Positions 7,931 through 16,900 of a DNA stretch of 64,000 nucleotides are shown one piece after another; the first letter of the stretch is position 1; each line of letters begins with the position of its first letter. The translations under genes and the position numbers were made by a program. The stretch comes from Bradyrhizobium sp. CCGUVB1N3 (GTDB taxonomy: Bacteria > Pseudomonadota > Alphaproteobacteria > Rhizobiales > Xanthobacteraceae): contig NZ_JANADR010000001.1 in NCBI RefSeq assembly GCF_024199925.1, positions 9,737,501 through 9,801,500 on the forward strand. Reading direction: 5' to 3'. Under the pieces are notes generated by a model. That model made no database searches, was not told the origin of the DNA, and saw only the letters and a program-made list of their open reading frames with translations.

Positions 7931-7954
7931 CGCCGCCGGAGCACGCCGGCGGCG
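7931..7954 (-). terminator. Terminator-like hairpin after the gene at 7980
   Basis: A 9-bp perfect stem (arms 7931-7939 and 7946-7954) of C and G with a 6-base loop. On the minus strand it is followed by the T-rich TTTATTTGCTTT. It sits 26 bases past the stop of the small secreted protein. Confidence 0.7.
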
Positions 7955-7979
7955 CCGTATTCGGTCACGTCAGGTGAAC

Positions 7980-8279
7980 TCAGCGGCCGCCACCGCCACC
8001 ACCGCCACCACCGCCTCCTCCGGCGTTATTCATCGCGGAGCTGTAGCGGGGATCGGTCTGCTTCATGTAGGTCGGGGACGTGTCGCGGGGAGGCGGCAGA
8101 CGATCGGTCCGGCGGGGGGCCGGCGCTTCAGTCAGAAACAGCGGGCCGCAACCCGCGACGAAGAGGATATCGCAGGTCGTAACGCGCTCGTGGAATGCGT
8201 TGGCGTTGGTCGTGGCCATCGCGGTCGTGGCGGCAAAACTGATCAATGCAATTGCTGTCAATCTGGATTTCGTAAACAT
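7980..8279 (-). CDS. Small exported protein with a poly-glycine tail
   Basis: 99 residues. Signal peptide (MFTKSRLTAIALISFAATTA, cleavage near ANA), a mature part with two Cys (TTCDILFVAGCGP) that could form a disulfide, a Pro/Arg-rich middle, and a C-terminal run of about 12 glycines ending in Arg. The Gly run is encoded by repeated GGC/GGT codons and is probably slippage-prone. No known family. Confidence 0.6.
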   Translation of the reverse strand: MFTKSRLTAIALISFAATTAMATTNANAFHERVTTCDILFVAGCGPLFLTEAPAPRRTDRLPPPRDTSPTYMKQTDPRYSSAMNNAGGGGGGGGGGGGR

Positions 8280-8420
8280 GGGAGTTCTCCAGTCTTCGAT
8301 TCAGCGAAGCCCGGAACGGCCCGCTCAGCCGTTGGACGGAGCCGGACGAAAACCGGTTCGAGCGCGTACACGGCAACGTGAATGGTCTGCGGCGACTGGG
8401 CAACGTGTCCACTGCGCCCA

Positions 8421-8942
8421 CTATGCCTCGCGCAAACGGCTCTCAGCGAGATTGCGGACCATGTATCTTGCGCCGTCGCCATAGGACACGAGCTTGGTGC
8501 GCAACGCCGCATCGGGCGCGATCACGCGAAAATCGTGGCGCGCCCAGAACGGAGAGGTGTCGTAGACGGAGACGAGCGCGAGATGTTCGATTCCGCTCGC
8601 GCGCGCCAGGCGTGCGAGCGTCTCGATGTACGATGTCGCGACGCGGCTGCCGCGCGAGGCAGGCATTACCGCGACGTCATGCACGTAGAGGCAGTCCGGC
8701 GCAGGCGGCAGTCGTTGCAGGAAGTCGTCGAGCGGCGGAATCTGGTGGAGCGTCCAGGGATGAGCGATACCGTAGCCAAAGACGTCGTCGCCTGCGATGA
8801 GCACCCGGCAGCCCTCCGGAAACAAGCTCATCTTCTCCGCAAGCACGTCCCCGCGTTCCGGCAGATCGGGATGGACGGCCGTCGCGATCGCGTTGATCGC
8901 CGGCAGATCGGAAGGCTCGGCGCGGCGCCAATGTGATTGCAC
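8421..8942 (-). CDS. GNAT-family N-acetyltransferase
   Basis: 173 residues. The GNAT core is visible: RRAEPSDLPAINAIATAVHP (beta1-alpha1), YVHDVAVMPASRGSRVATSY (beta4 and the acetyl-CoA pyrophosphate loop, with R-G-S-R instead of the usual Q-x-x-G-x-G/A), then LALVSVYDTSPFWARHDFRV (beta5 and the FW/FY step). Transfers acetyl from acetyl-CoA to an unknown amine. Stand-alone gene between unrelated neighbours. Confidence 0.85.
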   Translation of the reverse strand: MQSHWRRAEPSDLPAINAIATAVHPDLPERGDVLAEKMSLFPEGCRVLIAGDDVFGYGIAHPWTLHQIPPLDDFLQRLPPAPDCLYVHDVAVMPASRGSRVATSYIETLARLARASGIEHLALVSVYDTSPFWARHDFRVIAPDAALRTKLVSYGDGARYMVRNLAESRLREA

Positions 8943-8971
8943 GTTGCTTCCCGCGCGCCCGGGGCGGGCGT

Positions 8972-9526
8972 CTATCTCAGCCCCTCATATACCATCAATC
9001 CGCGCGCGATCTGCAGCTTGCGGATGGCGCGGGGCAACAGCTTCTCAGGCTGGTGCAGATAGCGCCAGGAGGTGAGGGCGAATTCGCCGAGCGCACCATA
9101 TTCGTCGTTGAACGGGGCGAGCACGCCGGTGACGCTCACCGGGGTATGCGGACGCGCGTTGAAGGGCAGCAGCAAGAGCTCGAGATGCGCGCGCGTGCCG
9201 TCCTGCCGCGTCGCGGTGAGGCCGGCGATGGCGCCAAGCGTCTCCTCTGCGACGATTGCAGTGATCTCCTCGATCTCGGAGCGGCACTCGCGCGCAAACA
9301 GCGCGGCAAAGCTCTGGTCCTTGAGGTCGCGTCCCGTGAGCGCGCAGACGCGCGTGCCGGCGACGCGGAAGGGAAAGCCAAGCGTCGGCTCGCAGGACAG
9401 GACAAAGATGTCGCCCAGCAGGCCGCGGACGGCAGCCGGATCGATATCGGCGCGGTCAGGCGCCCGCGCGGTGCCGCGCTTGTCGTCCCAATAGGCGAAG
9501 AATTCGCGGCTTGACGGATGCTTCAT
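8972..9526 (-). CDS. PAS_5-type domain protein
   Basis: 184 residues from the ATG at 9526 (MKHPSSREFFAYWDDKRG); the frame extends to 9553, but the shorter start gives the family's normal N-terminus. The whole protein fits the single-domain PAS_5 family common in Rhizobiales: FFAYWDDKRGTARAPDRADI, RVAGTRVCALTGRDLKDQSF, and a C-terminal YLHQPEKLLPRAIRKLQIAR. These are cytosolic, with no output domain and unknown ligand. The upstream region holds a CtrA-type box. Confidence 0.8.
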   Translation of the reverse strand: MKHPSSREFFAYWDDKRGTARAPDRADIDPAAVRGLLGDIFVLSCEPTLGFPFRVAGTRVCALTGRDLKDQSFAALFARECRSEIEEITAIVAEETLGAIAGLTATRQDGTRAHLELLLLPFNARPHTPVSVTGVLAPFNDEYGALGEFALTSWRYLHQPEKLLPRAIRKLQIARGLMVYEGLR

Positions 9527-9677
9527 GACTCTACGCTCGCCCCTCGGCCGCACGTCATGGGACAGACTTGTCCCGCTTCAGTGCACCTCGGGTCCCCTTC
9601 TGTGTTGTGCAGGAGCGGATTTGCAGCGTCCATGCCGCAGGCGCGTTTTTTGCCCTCAAGGGCGGGTCTTTGCGTCG

Positions 9678-9693
9678 TTAACGTTAAATTAAC
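9678..9693. promoter_or_regulatory. CtrA-type box, readable on both strands
   Basis: TTAACGTTAAATTAAC fits TTAA-N7-TTAAC exactly and, with the preceding G, also reads as a full box on the minus strand. It lies 151 bases upstream of the PAS_5 start (minus) and upstream of the rhomboid unit (plus). Confidence 0.55.
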
Positions 9694-9900
9694 GATGGGC
9701 TTTAACCCGTTCGCGCGGCTGCTATGGTCGCCGCGGTCGCAAGCTTCGCCGTTTTCCAGGTTTCGGCGAGGCCTGTACACAGGGCGTCAAACAGTTTGGT
9801 CACGGGCCGCGGGGAGGGGTGGGGATACTCCTTTTTCCTCCAAGTCCCGGAAGGCCGACACGGACAGGGAGGGCTTTCCCAGGGCCCTCCCTTTTCCTTT
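9694..9900 (+). ncRNA. Possible small RNA or terminated leader ahead of the rhomboid gene
   Basis: The 450-base gap between the PAS_5 and rhomboid genes holds no credible gene, although a plus-strand frame is open through it. It contains a CtrA box (9678) and a strong terminator (9866-9900) that would end any transcript about 80 bases before the rhomboid start. This is the shape of a small RNA of up to about 200 bases, or of an attenuated leader. The 5' end is not defined by the sequence. Confidence 0.3.
9866..9900 (+). terminator. Rho-independent terminator upstream of the rhomboid gene
   Basis: A 9-bp perfect stem (9866-9874 with 9884-9892), a 9-base loop, then TTTCCTTTT. No annotated gene runs into it from the left on this strand, so it must end a small RNA or act within a leader. 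Confidence 0.7.
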
Positions 9901-9979
9901 TGTGCACTTGCACGGGGTGGGCAAAGGCGACTATCTCCACGCCTGTCGCTCTGTTCGCGCTTTGAAAGCCAAAAATCCC

Positions 9980-10786
9980 TTGGACGCCCCGCCAAATTCT
10001 CCGCCGGATGAGCCGGCCGCACTTCAGGACGCGCGGCACGAGCCGGTTTTGACGCTGCCGGGGGCGCTGACGGCCTACATCGCGCTGCTGGCGGTGATCC
10101 ATCTGCGGGTGCTGCTGCCGCCGGAACTCGAGAACTGGACCATCGACATCTTCGGCTTCATCCCGAAGCGCTATGATTCCTCGCTGCTCAATCTCGCGAT
10201 CCCCGGCGGCAGCGGTGCGAAGGTATGGACCTTCGTCACCTATTCGCTGCTCCACGCCAATCTCACCCATCTCGGCTTCAACGTGCTGTGGCTGTTGCCG
10301 TTCGGCAGCGCGCTGGCGCGGCGCTTCGGGCCGGTGCGCTTCTACCTGTTCCTGGCGGTGACGGCGGCGGCGGGCGCGCTTGCCCATCTCCTCACCCATG
10401 AGCATGCGGTGGCGCCGATGATCGGGGCGTCGGCGTCGGTATCCGGCGCCATGGCGGCCGCGATCCGCTTTGCCTTCGTGCGTGGCAGTTTCCTGTCCTT
10501 CAGCCGCAGCGATGCCGACACGGCGGCAAAGGTGCCGGCGCTGCCGCTGTCGCGGGCGCTGCGCGACGGGCGGGTGATGGGCTTTCTAGCGGTGTGGTTC
10601 GGCGTCAACATCATCTTCGGCATCGGGGCCATCGGGGTCGACACCGAGGGCGCAACCGTCGCCTGGCAGGCGCATATCGGCGGCTTCTTCGCGGGGCTTC
10701 TGCTGTTCTCGCTGTTCGACCCCGTGCCGCGCGCGCGCCCCGATGCTGCAGATGCGTCATCACAGGACATTTCAGACCGCATTTGA
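9980..10786 (+). CDS. Rhomboid-family intramembrane serine protease
   Basis: About 268 residues; the start is uncertain. TTG 9980 (MDAPPNSPPDEP...) is taken because no ATG lies in frame nearby and the upstream open frame is low in coding character. Six membrane helices. Family marks: HANLTHLGFNVLWLLPFG (helix 2, with the conserved His and Asn), IGASASVSGAMAAA (helix 4, catalytic Ser of GASxSVSG) and WQAHIGGFFAGLLLF (helix 6, catalytic His). Cleaves membrane proteins within the lipid bilayer; substrate unknown. All active-site residues are present. Confidence 0.88.
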   Translation: MDAPPNSPPDEPAALQDARHEPVLTLPGALTAYIALLAVIHLRVLLPPELENWTIDIFGFIPKRYDSSLLNLAIPGGSGAKVWTFVTYSLLHANLTHLGFNVLWLLPFGSALARRFGPVRFYLFLAVTAAAGALAHLLTHEHAVAPMIGASASVSGAMAAAIRFAFVRGSFLSFSRSDADTAAKVPALPLSRALRDGRVMGFLAVWFGVNIIFGIGAIGVDTEGATVAWQAHIGGFFAGLLLFSLFDPVPRARPDAADASSQDISDRI

Positions 10787-10977
10787 AGCGGCGCTTGCGA
10801 GATGGAGCGATTTCATCCATCATCTCATGCGAAGAATGTCGTGATGCGACAAGCCGGTAGCGGCCCTGCTTCGCGCGGTGCCTGAGAATGAAACCGGCAC
10901 TGAGACTGTTAGTTGAAGACTCGCGAACAAGTCCGGCCCGAAGCTTAGAGGGCTGGGTTGGATTCAGGGAGGCGGCA

Positions 10978-11406
10978 ATGACGGTACGTTCTATCCTCAA
11001 CACCAAGGGCCACCAAATCATGAGCGTCGAGCCCGACGCGAAGATGTCGGCCGCAATCAAGCTGCTGGGCGAGAAGAAGATCGGCGCGGTGCTGGTGATG
11101 AATCAGAGCCGGCTGGAAGGCATCCTGTCGGAACGCGACATCGTGCGCGTGCTCGGCGAGCGGGGTGCAGGGCTGCTGGAGGAGCCGGTCTCGAGCGTCA
11201 TGACCCGCAAGGTCGTGACCTGCAAGGAGACCGACACGGTCGCCGAGATCATGGAGATGATGACCACAGGAAAGTTCCGGCATCTGCCGGTCCTCGACAA
11301 TGGCAAAGTGGTTGGCCTGATCTCGATCGGCGACATCGTCAAATGGCGTGTGCGCGAATACGAGACCGAGCAGGAAGCCCTGCGCGACTACATCAAGACG
11401 GCATGA
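10978..11406 (+). CDS. CBS-pair domain protein
   Basis: 142 residues from ATG 10978, which has an AGGGAGGC ribosome site. It is essentially two CBS repeats: MTVRSILNTKGHQIMSVEPD with GILSERDIVRVLGERG, then VSSVMTRKVVTCKETDTVAE with GLISIGDIVKWRV. Stand-alone CBS pairs dimerise into a Bateman module and sense adenine nucleotides; many alphaproteobacteria carry this soluble form. No output domain. It converges with the patatin gene, with only 3 bases between the two stops. Confidence 0.88.
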   Translation: MTVRSILNTKGHQIMSVEPDAKMSAAIKLLGEKKIGAVLVMNQSRLEGILSERDIVRVLGERGAGLLEEPVSSVMTRKVVTCKETDTVAEIMEMMTTGKFRHLPVLDNGKVVGLISIGDIVKWRVREYETEQEALRDYIKTA

Positions 11407-11409
11407 GCT

Positions 11410-12498
11410 CTATTCGCTGACTTTCTCGCCGGGCTTGTCGCCCGTCTTGGGCGCGGTGTCTTCCAGCGCCGGCGCCAGCACGTGGATCGCCTCCTGGATG
11501 GACTCGATCGCGCGCTCGGCGGCGCGGACGCCGAAGGCGATCAGATCGTCAGCGCGATGGAAGTCGAACCAGCCGATCTGGCCGACCCGCGGCGTGATCA
11601 GCATGTCCGGCGGATCGCCCGCAAGCCGCGCGCGGGTGATGCGGTCCTGCATGATGTTGAAGGCATCCACCATCACCGAGGAGATGCCGGGCCGTCCGAC
11701 ACTGCCGAAGAACTCGCGCTTCACCGTGCGCTCGGGCGAGAAAAACCTCGGAAAGCGCCGCTTGGCTGTGTCCTTGGCGCCGTCCTTGGCCGCGGCGTCC
11801 TCGGTTGCCGCCGGCGCGACCGGAGCGGCCATCGTGCCGTGTGAATAAATGGTCGTGGAATGGGTGAAGATGTCGCTGGAAAGATTTGCAGCGATGACGA
11901 TTTCCGCGCCCAGCGCCCGCGCCGCCGAGACCGGCACCGGATTCACCAGCGCGCCGTCGACCAGCCAGCGGTCGCCGATCAGCACGGGCGAGAAGATGCC
12001 CGGCAGTGCATAGGAGGCGCGCATCGCCTCGACCATGCGCCCGCGCGTCAGCCAGATCTCGTGGCCGGTACGGACCTCGGTGGCGACCGTGGCGAACTTG
12101 ATCGGCAATTCCTCGATCAGGGTCTGGCCGATCGCCGCTTCCAGCCGGGTTGCGAGCTTCTCGCCGCCGATCAGGCCGGAGCCATTGAGGCGGATGTCGA
12201 GATAGGAGAGGATATTGCGCACGCCCTGGAAGCTGCGGGCCCATTCCTCCAGCGTGTCGAGATGACCGGCGGCATAGGCGCCGCCGACCACCGCGCCGAT
12301 CGAGGTGCCGACCACGACGTTCGGCACGATGCCGTTGGCCAGCAGCGTTTTCAGAATACCGATATGGGCGAAGCCACGCGCCGCACCGCCGCCGAGCGCA
12401 AGGCCGATAACCGGCCGGCGAATGCTGCCGAGCCCCACCTTTTCGCCGTTCGCACCGTTGGAGCCGTTCGCGCCGCGACCCTTCAACATATCCAGCAC
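11410..12498 (-). CDS. Patatin-like phospholipase (RssA-type)
   Basis: 362 residues. Patatin marks: oxyanion loop GLALGGGAARGFAHIGIL, nucleophile elbow VVGTSIGAVVGGAYAAG (G-x-S-x-G), and the catalytic Asp in WLVDGALVNPVPVSAA. The C-terminal third (from about residue 230) is less conserved, with a basic stretch (KRRFPRFFSPERTVKR). Predicted Ser-Asp lipid acyl hydrolase at the cytoplasmic membrane face. Starts at ATG 12498. Transcribed alone. Confidence 0.88.
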   Translation of the reverse strand: MLDMLKGRGANGSNGANGEKVGLGSIRRPVIGLALGGGAARGFAHIGILKTLLANGIVPNVVVGTSIGAVVGGAYAAGHLDTLEEWARSFQGVRNILSYLDIRLNGSGLIGGEKLATRLEAAIGQTLIEELPIKFATVATEVRTGHEIWLTRGRMVEAMRASYALPGIFSPVLIGDRWLVDGALVNPVPVSAARALGAEIVIAANLSSDIFTHSTTIYSHGTMAAPVAPAATEDAAAKDGAKDTAKRRFPRFFSPERTVKREFFGSVGRPGISSVMVDAFNIMQDRITRARLAGDPPDMLITPRVGQIGWFDFHRADDLIAFGVRAAERAIESIQEAIHVLAPALEDTAPKTGDKPGEKVSE

Positions 12499-12733
12499 CG
12501 AAGATCTCCTACGACCCGACTGACGCAGACCAGACTAGGCACCGCGATCCTGTCCCGCCAGAAACACAGCGAAGCATGGTTTATGCCGCTTTGGGGAGGG
12601 CACTGGGCAGGAGTATGGCGATGGCCGGTTGCTGCAAGACTAATCATTTGAGGTTCCACCTGTTCCAGAAACAGGTGTTTCCCGGGGTTCCGGTGGCTTG
12701 AATTTGCCGCGTTTTCGGTGAAAAGCAGGTGGC

Positions 12734-13795
12734 ATGATTTTCGGGGGTGACGGCATCAGACGATGGCGGCGCAGCGGATGGCTGCTGCCGGCTGTTTTGC
12801 TTGCCTGCGTCCTTGGCGAGGGCACCGCTCACGCGCAATTGTTCTCCGACCGCCCGCCGCCGGTGCCACCGGCCGCCGTGCCTGATCCCGGCGCGGCCGT
12901 CAGCCTCGCGCCGCCCTCGGGCCCCGGAGCGGCGCCGCCGAGCCTGCCGCCGACGCTGACGCAGCCTGCATCTCCGACCATTCCGCCCTCGGTCGCGACC
13001 GTTCCGCCGGCCGCGCCCATGGGGGCGGCCGCGCCCGGCCAAGCCGTGCTGTCGCTGACCGCGAAATACGGCAAGGATCTGCCGCCGATCACCAGCGGGC
13101 TGGTGTGGCGGGTGTTTGCCGACCGCCCCGACGAGAACGGCACGTTCAAGCTGATCAAAGAGGACCGCAACGCCACGCCCAACATCGTGCTGCAGCCCGG
13201 CAATTACGTTGTGCACGTGGCCTTCGGCCTCGTCAGCGCGGTGCGCACGGTGAGCCTGAAGGCCGAGACCGACCGCGAGGCCTTCGTGCTGCCGGCCGGG
13301 GGCCTGCGCATCGAGGGCCGCGTCGGCACCAGCCGCATTCCGCAGAACCAGATCTCGTTCGCGATCTACAAGGGCAGCCAATTCGAAGGCGGCGAGCGCT
13401 CCTCGCTGGTGCCGAACGTCGCCGCCGGCGACGTCGTGCTGCTGCCGGAGGGCACCTACTACATCATCTCCAACTATGGCGATGCCAACTCGGTGGTGCG
13501 CTCCGACATTCGCGTGCAGGCGGGCAAGCTCACCGACGTGACCATCACCCACCGCGCAGCCGTGATTACTCTGAAGCTCGTCAGCGACAAGGGCGGCGAG
13601 GCGCTCGCCAACACCGCCTGGTCGGTGCTCACCCCCGGCGGCGACGTGATCAAGGAATCGATCGGCGCCTTCCCGCGCGTCGTGCTCTCCGAAGGCGAAT
13701 ACCGCGCCATCGCCAAGAACGAGGGCAAGGTCTTTGAGCGCGGCTTCAACGTCGTCAACGGCGTCGACGGCGAAGTCGAAGTCGTCGCACGCTGA
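12734..13795 (+). CDS. Conserved exported protein, proline-rich N-terminus
   Basis: 353 residues starting at ATG 12734 behind AGGTGG. Signal peptide cut after HAQ (LLPAVLLACVLGEGTAHA). Residues 30-105 are a Pro/Ala-rich linker. The remaining 240 residues look like three beta-sandwich modules of similar design (PGNYVVHVAFG; PEGTYYIISNYG; SEGEYRAIAKNEG), each ending in a short Gly-x-Tyr strand. The modules look internally repeated. Periplasmic; function unknown, though I recall similar proteins widely in Rhizobiales. Confidence 0.7.
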   Translation: MIFGGDGIRRWRRSGWLLPAVLLACVLGEGTAHAQLFSDRPPPVPPAAVPDPGAAVSLAPPSGPGAAPPSLPPTLTQPASPTIPPSVATVPPAAPMGAAAPGQAVLSLTAKYGKDLPPITSGLVWRVFADRPDENGTFKLIKEDRNATPNIVLQPGNYVVHVAFGLVSAVRTVSLKAETDREAFVLPAGGLRIEGRVGTSRIPQNQISFAIYKGSQFEGGERSSLVPNVAAGDVVLLPEGTYYIISNYGDANSVVRSDIRVQAGKLTDVTITHRAAVITLKLVSDKGGEALANTAWSVLTPGGDVIKESIGAFPRVVLSEGEYRAIAKNEGKVFERGFNVVNGVDGEVEVVAR

Positions 13796-13898
13796 CGCAT
13801 CCAGCCTGAACCAGACGGCGATGCCTTCTCACCTCGCCCCGCTTACGGCAGGGCAATCGCATATGCAAAAGAACCGGGTGAGCGGTTCCTTTGCGGCC

Positions 13899-14013
13899 CA
13901 TCCTTCGAGACGCCCGCCGCTGGCGGGCTCCTCAGGATGAGGTCCAGTTTCGCGGCAAAATCTTAGACCCTCATGGTGAGGAGCGCCGCTTGCGGCGCGT
14001 CTCGAACCATGGG
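13899..14013. repeat. Bradyrhizobium-type intergenic palindromic repeat
   Basis: A composite inverted repeat: CATCCTTCGAGACGC at the left, local hairpins (CCCGCC/GGCGGG and GCGCCGC/GCGGCGC), and GCGTCTCGAACCATGG at the right. Elements of this pattern are, to my knowledge, scattered in many copies through Bradyrhizobium intergenic DNA. It fills most of the gap between the genes at 12734 and 14103; nothing else is visible there apart from a weak hairpin at 13867-13892. Confidence 0.6.
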
Positions 14014-14102
14014 GCCGAGCACGTTCACCAACCCAAATGCGATTGCCCTGCCGCGAAGGGCGCGGCGAGGGAGCTGATCTCGGCCGCGGTCGCAGCTCAA
14101 TC

Positions 14103-16081
<1,979 letters not shown>

Positions 16082-16097
16082 GGTTCGCCACGGGATT

Positions 16098-16123
16098 GAC
16101 CGGTGAGTCTCTGCTCACCGGTC
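16098..16123 (+). terminator. Hairpin after the aldo/keto reductase gene
   Basis: A perfect 10-bp stem (16098-16107 with 16114-16123) and a 6-base loop, 16 bases past the stop. No T-run follows, so it is a weak or Rho-assisted terminator. Confidence 0.45.
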
Positions 16124-16353
16124 GACCCGCCTTGTGTTCCGATTTGAATCGCGTGCGAAAGCGCTACCAAACCGTGTTCAAGCGCAAGGCCTGGGGAAAC
16201 ACCGCACCTGCGATACAATTCCGATAATCAATTTTGTTCTCTTTCGCTCCTGCTGCGTTATACCTCTGGCATCCGTCCAAGGGGGCCGGATGCGCGGGTC
16301 GTCCGTCTTCGCCTCGCGTGGCCGGCAACGAGCAGGGGGCGCAGCCCGTCGGC

Positions 16354-16548
16354 ATGTTCGAAGTGGTCCTTACGAGACGCAAGCGATTTGGCTGGCGGTG
16401 GCAGGTTTGCGACCAGTCGGGCAAGCTGTTTGCCGACGGCTTCGAGCGCACCCGACCGGCGGCCAAGTATCAGGGCGAACGCGCGCTGTTTTTCCTCCTG
16501 TCCCAGGCCTATCTCAACAACCGGTCGGCGGCCTCGAGCGAGGACTAG
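16354..16548 (+). CDS. Small hypothetical protein
   Basis: 64 residues from the ATG at 16354. N-terminus MFEVVLTRRKRFGWRWQVCD, then DGFERTRPAAKYQGERALFF and a Leu/Tyr/Asn end. Basic, with a beta-hairpin look and a short amphipathic helix. The upstream in-frame ATG at 16234 adds 40 residues without coding character. No family recognised, though the compact, non-repetitive sequence suggests a real conserved gene. Confidence 0.5.
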   Translation: MFEVVLTRRKRFGWRWQVCDQSGKLFADGFERTRPAAKYQGERALFFLLSQAYLNNRSAASSED

Positions 16549-16900
16549 CGGCGCGCCCGCGCCCATACGACGCGCGGCGAGCGGCTGGCGGGCTGACGCG
16601 TCATTCTACTTTGCATGGGGTTGATTTCGATAAATAAGAAACCACGTGTGCCGTCGGGCAAATCACTCCTGGGACTTTGCCCGTCCGGATGACGTTGGGG
16701 TCAGCATTGGTGCCTGACGATGGTCGTGAACTCCTGTTGACGCGACTTCCTTTGTCCCACCGTCACACTCTCTAATGCGCCCTAACCATCGCCTGACTTA
16801 AAACTGTCATAATCGCGCTTTGGGCGCCGCACGCAAAAACCTTTTACACGCCATTAAGTGCGTCTGCCTTGGATGCGCGGCAGAGTGCGTGGGGAATGCA

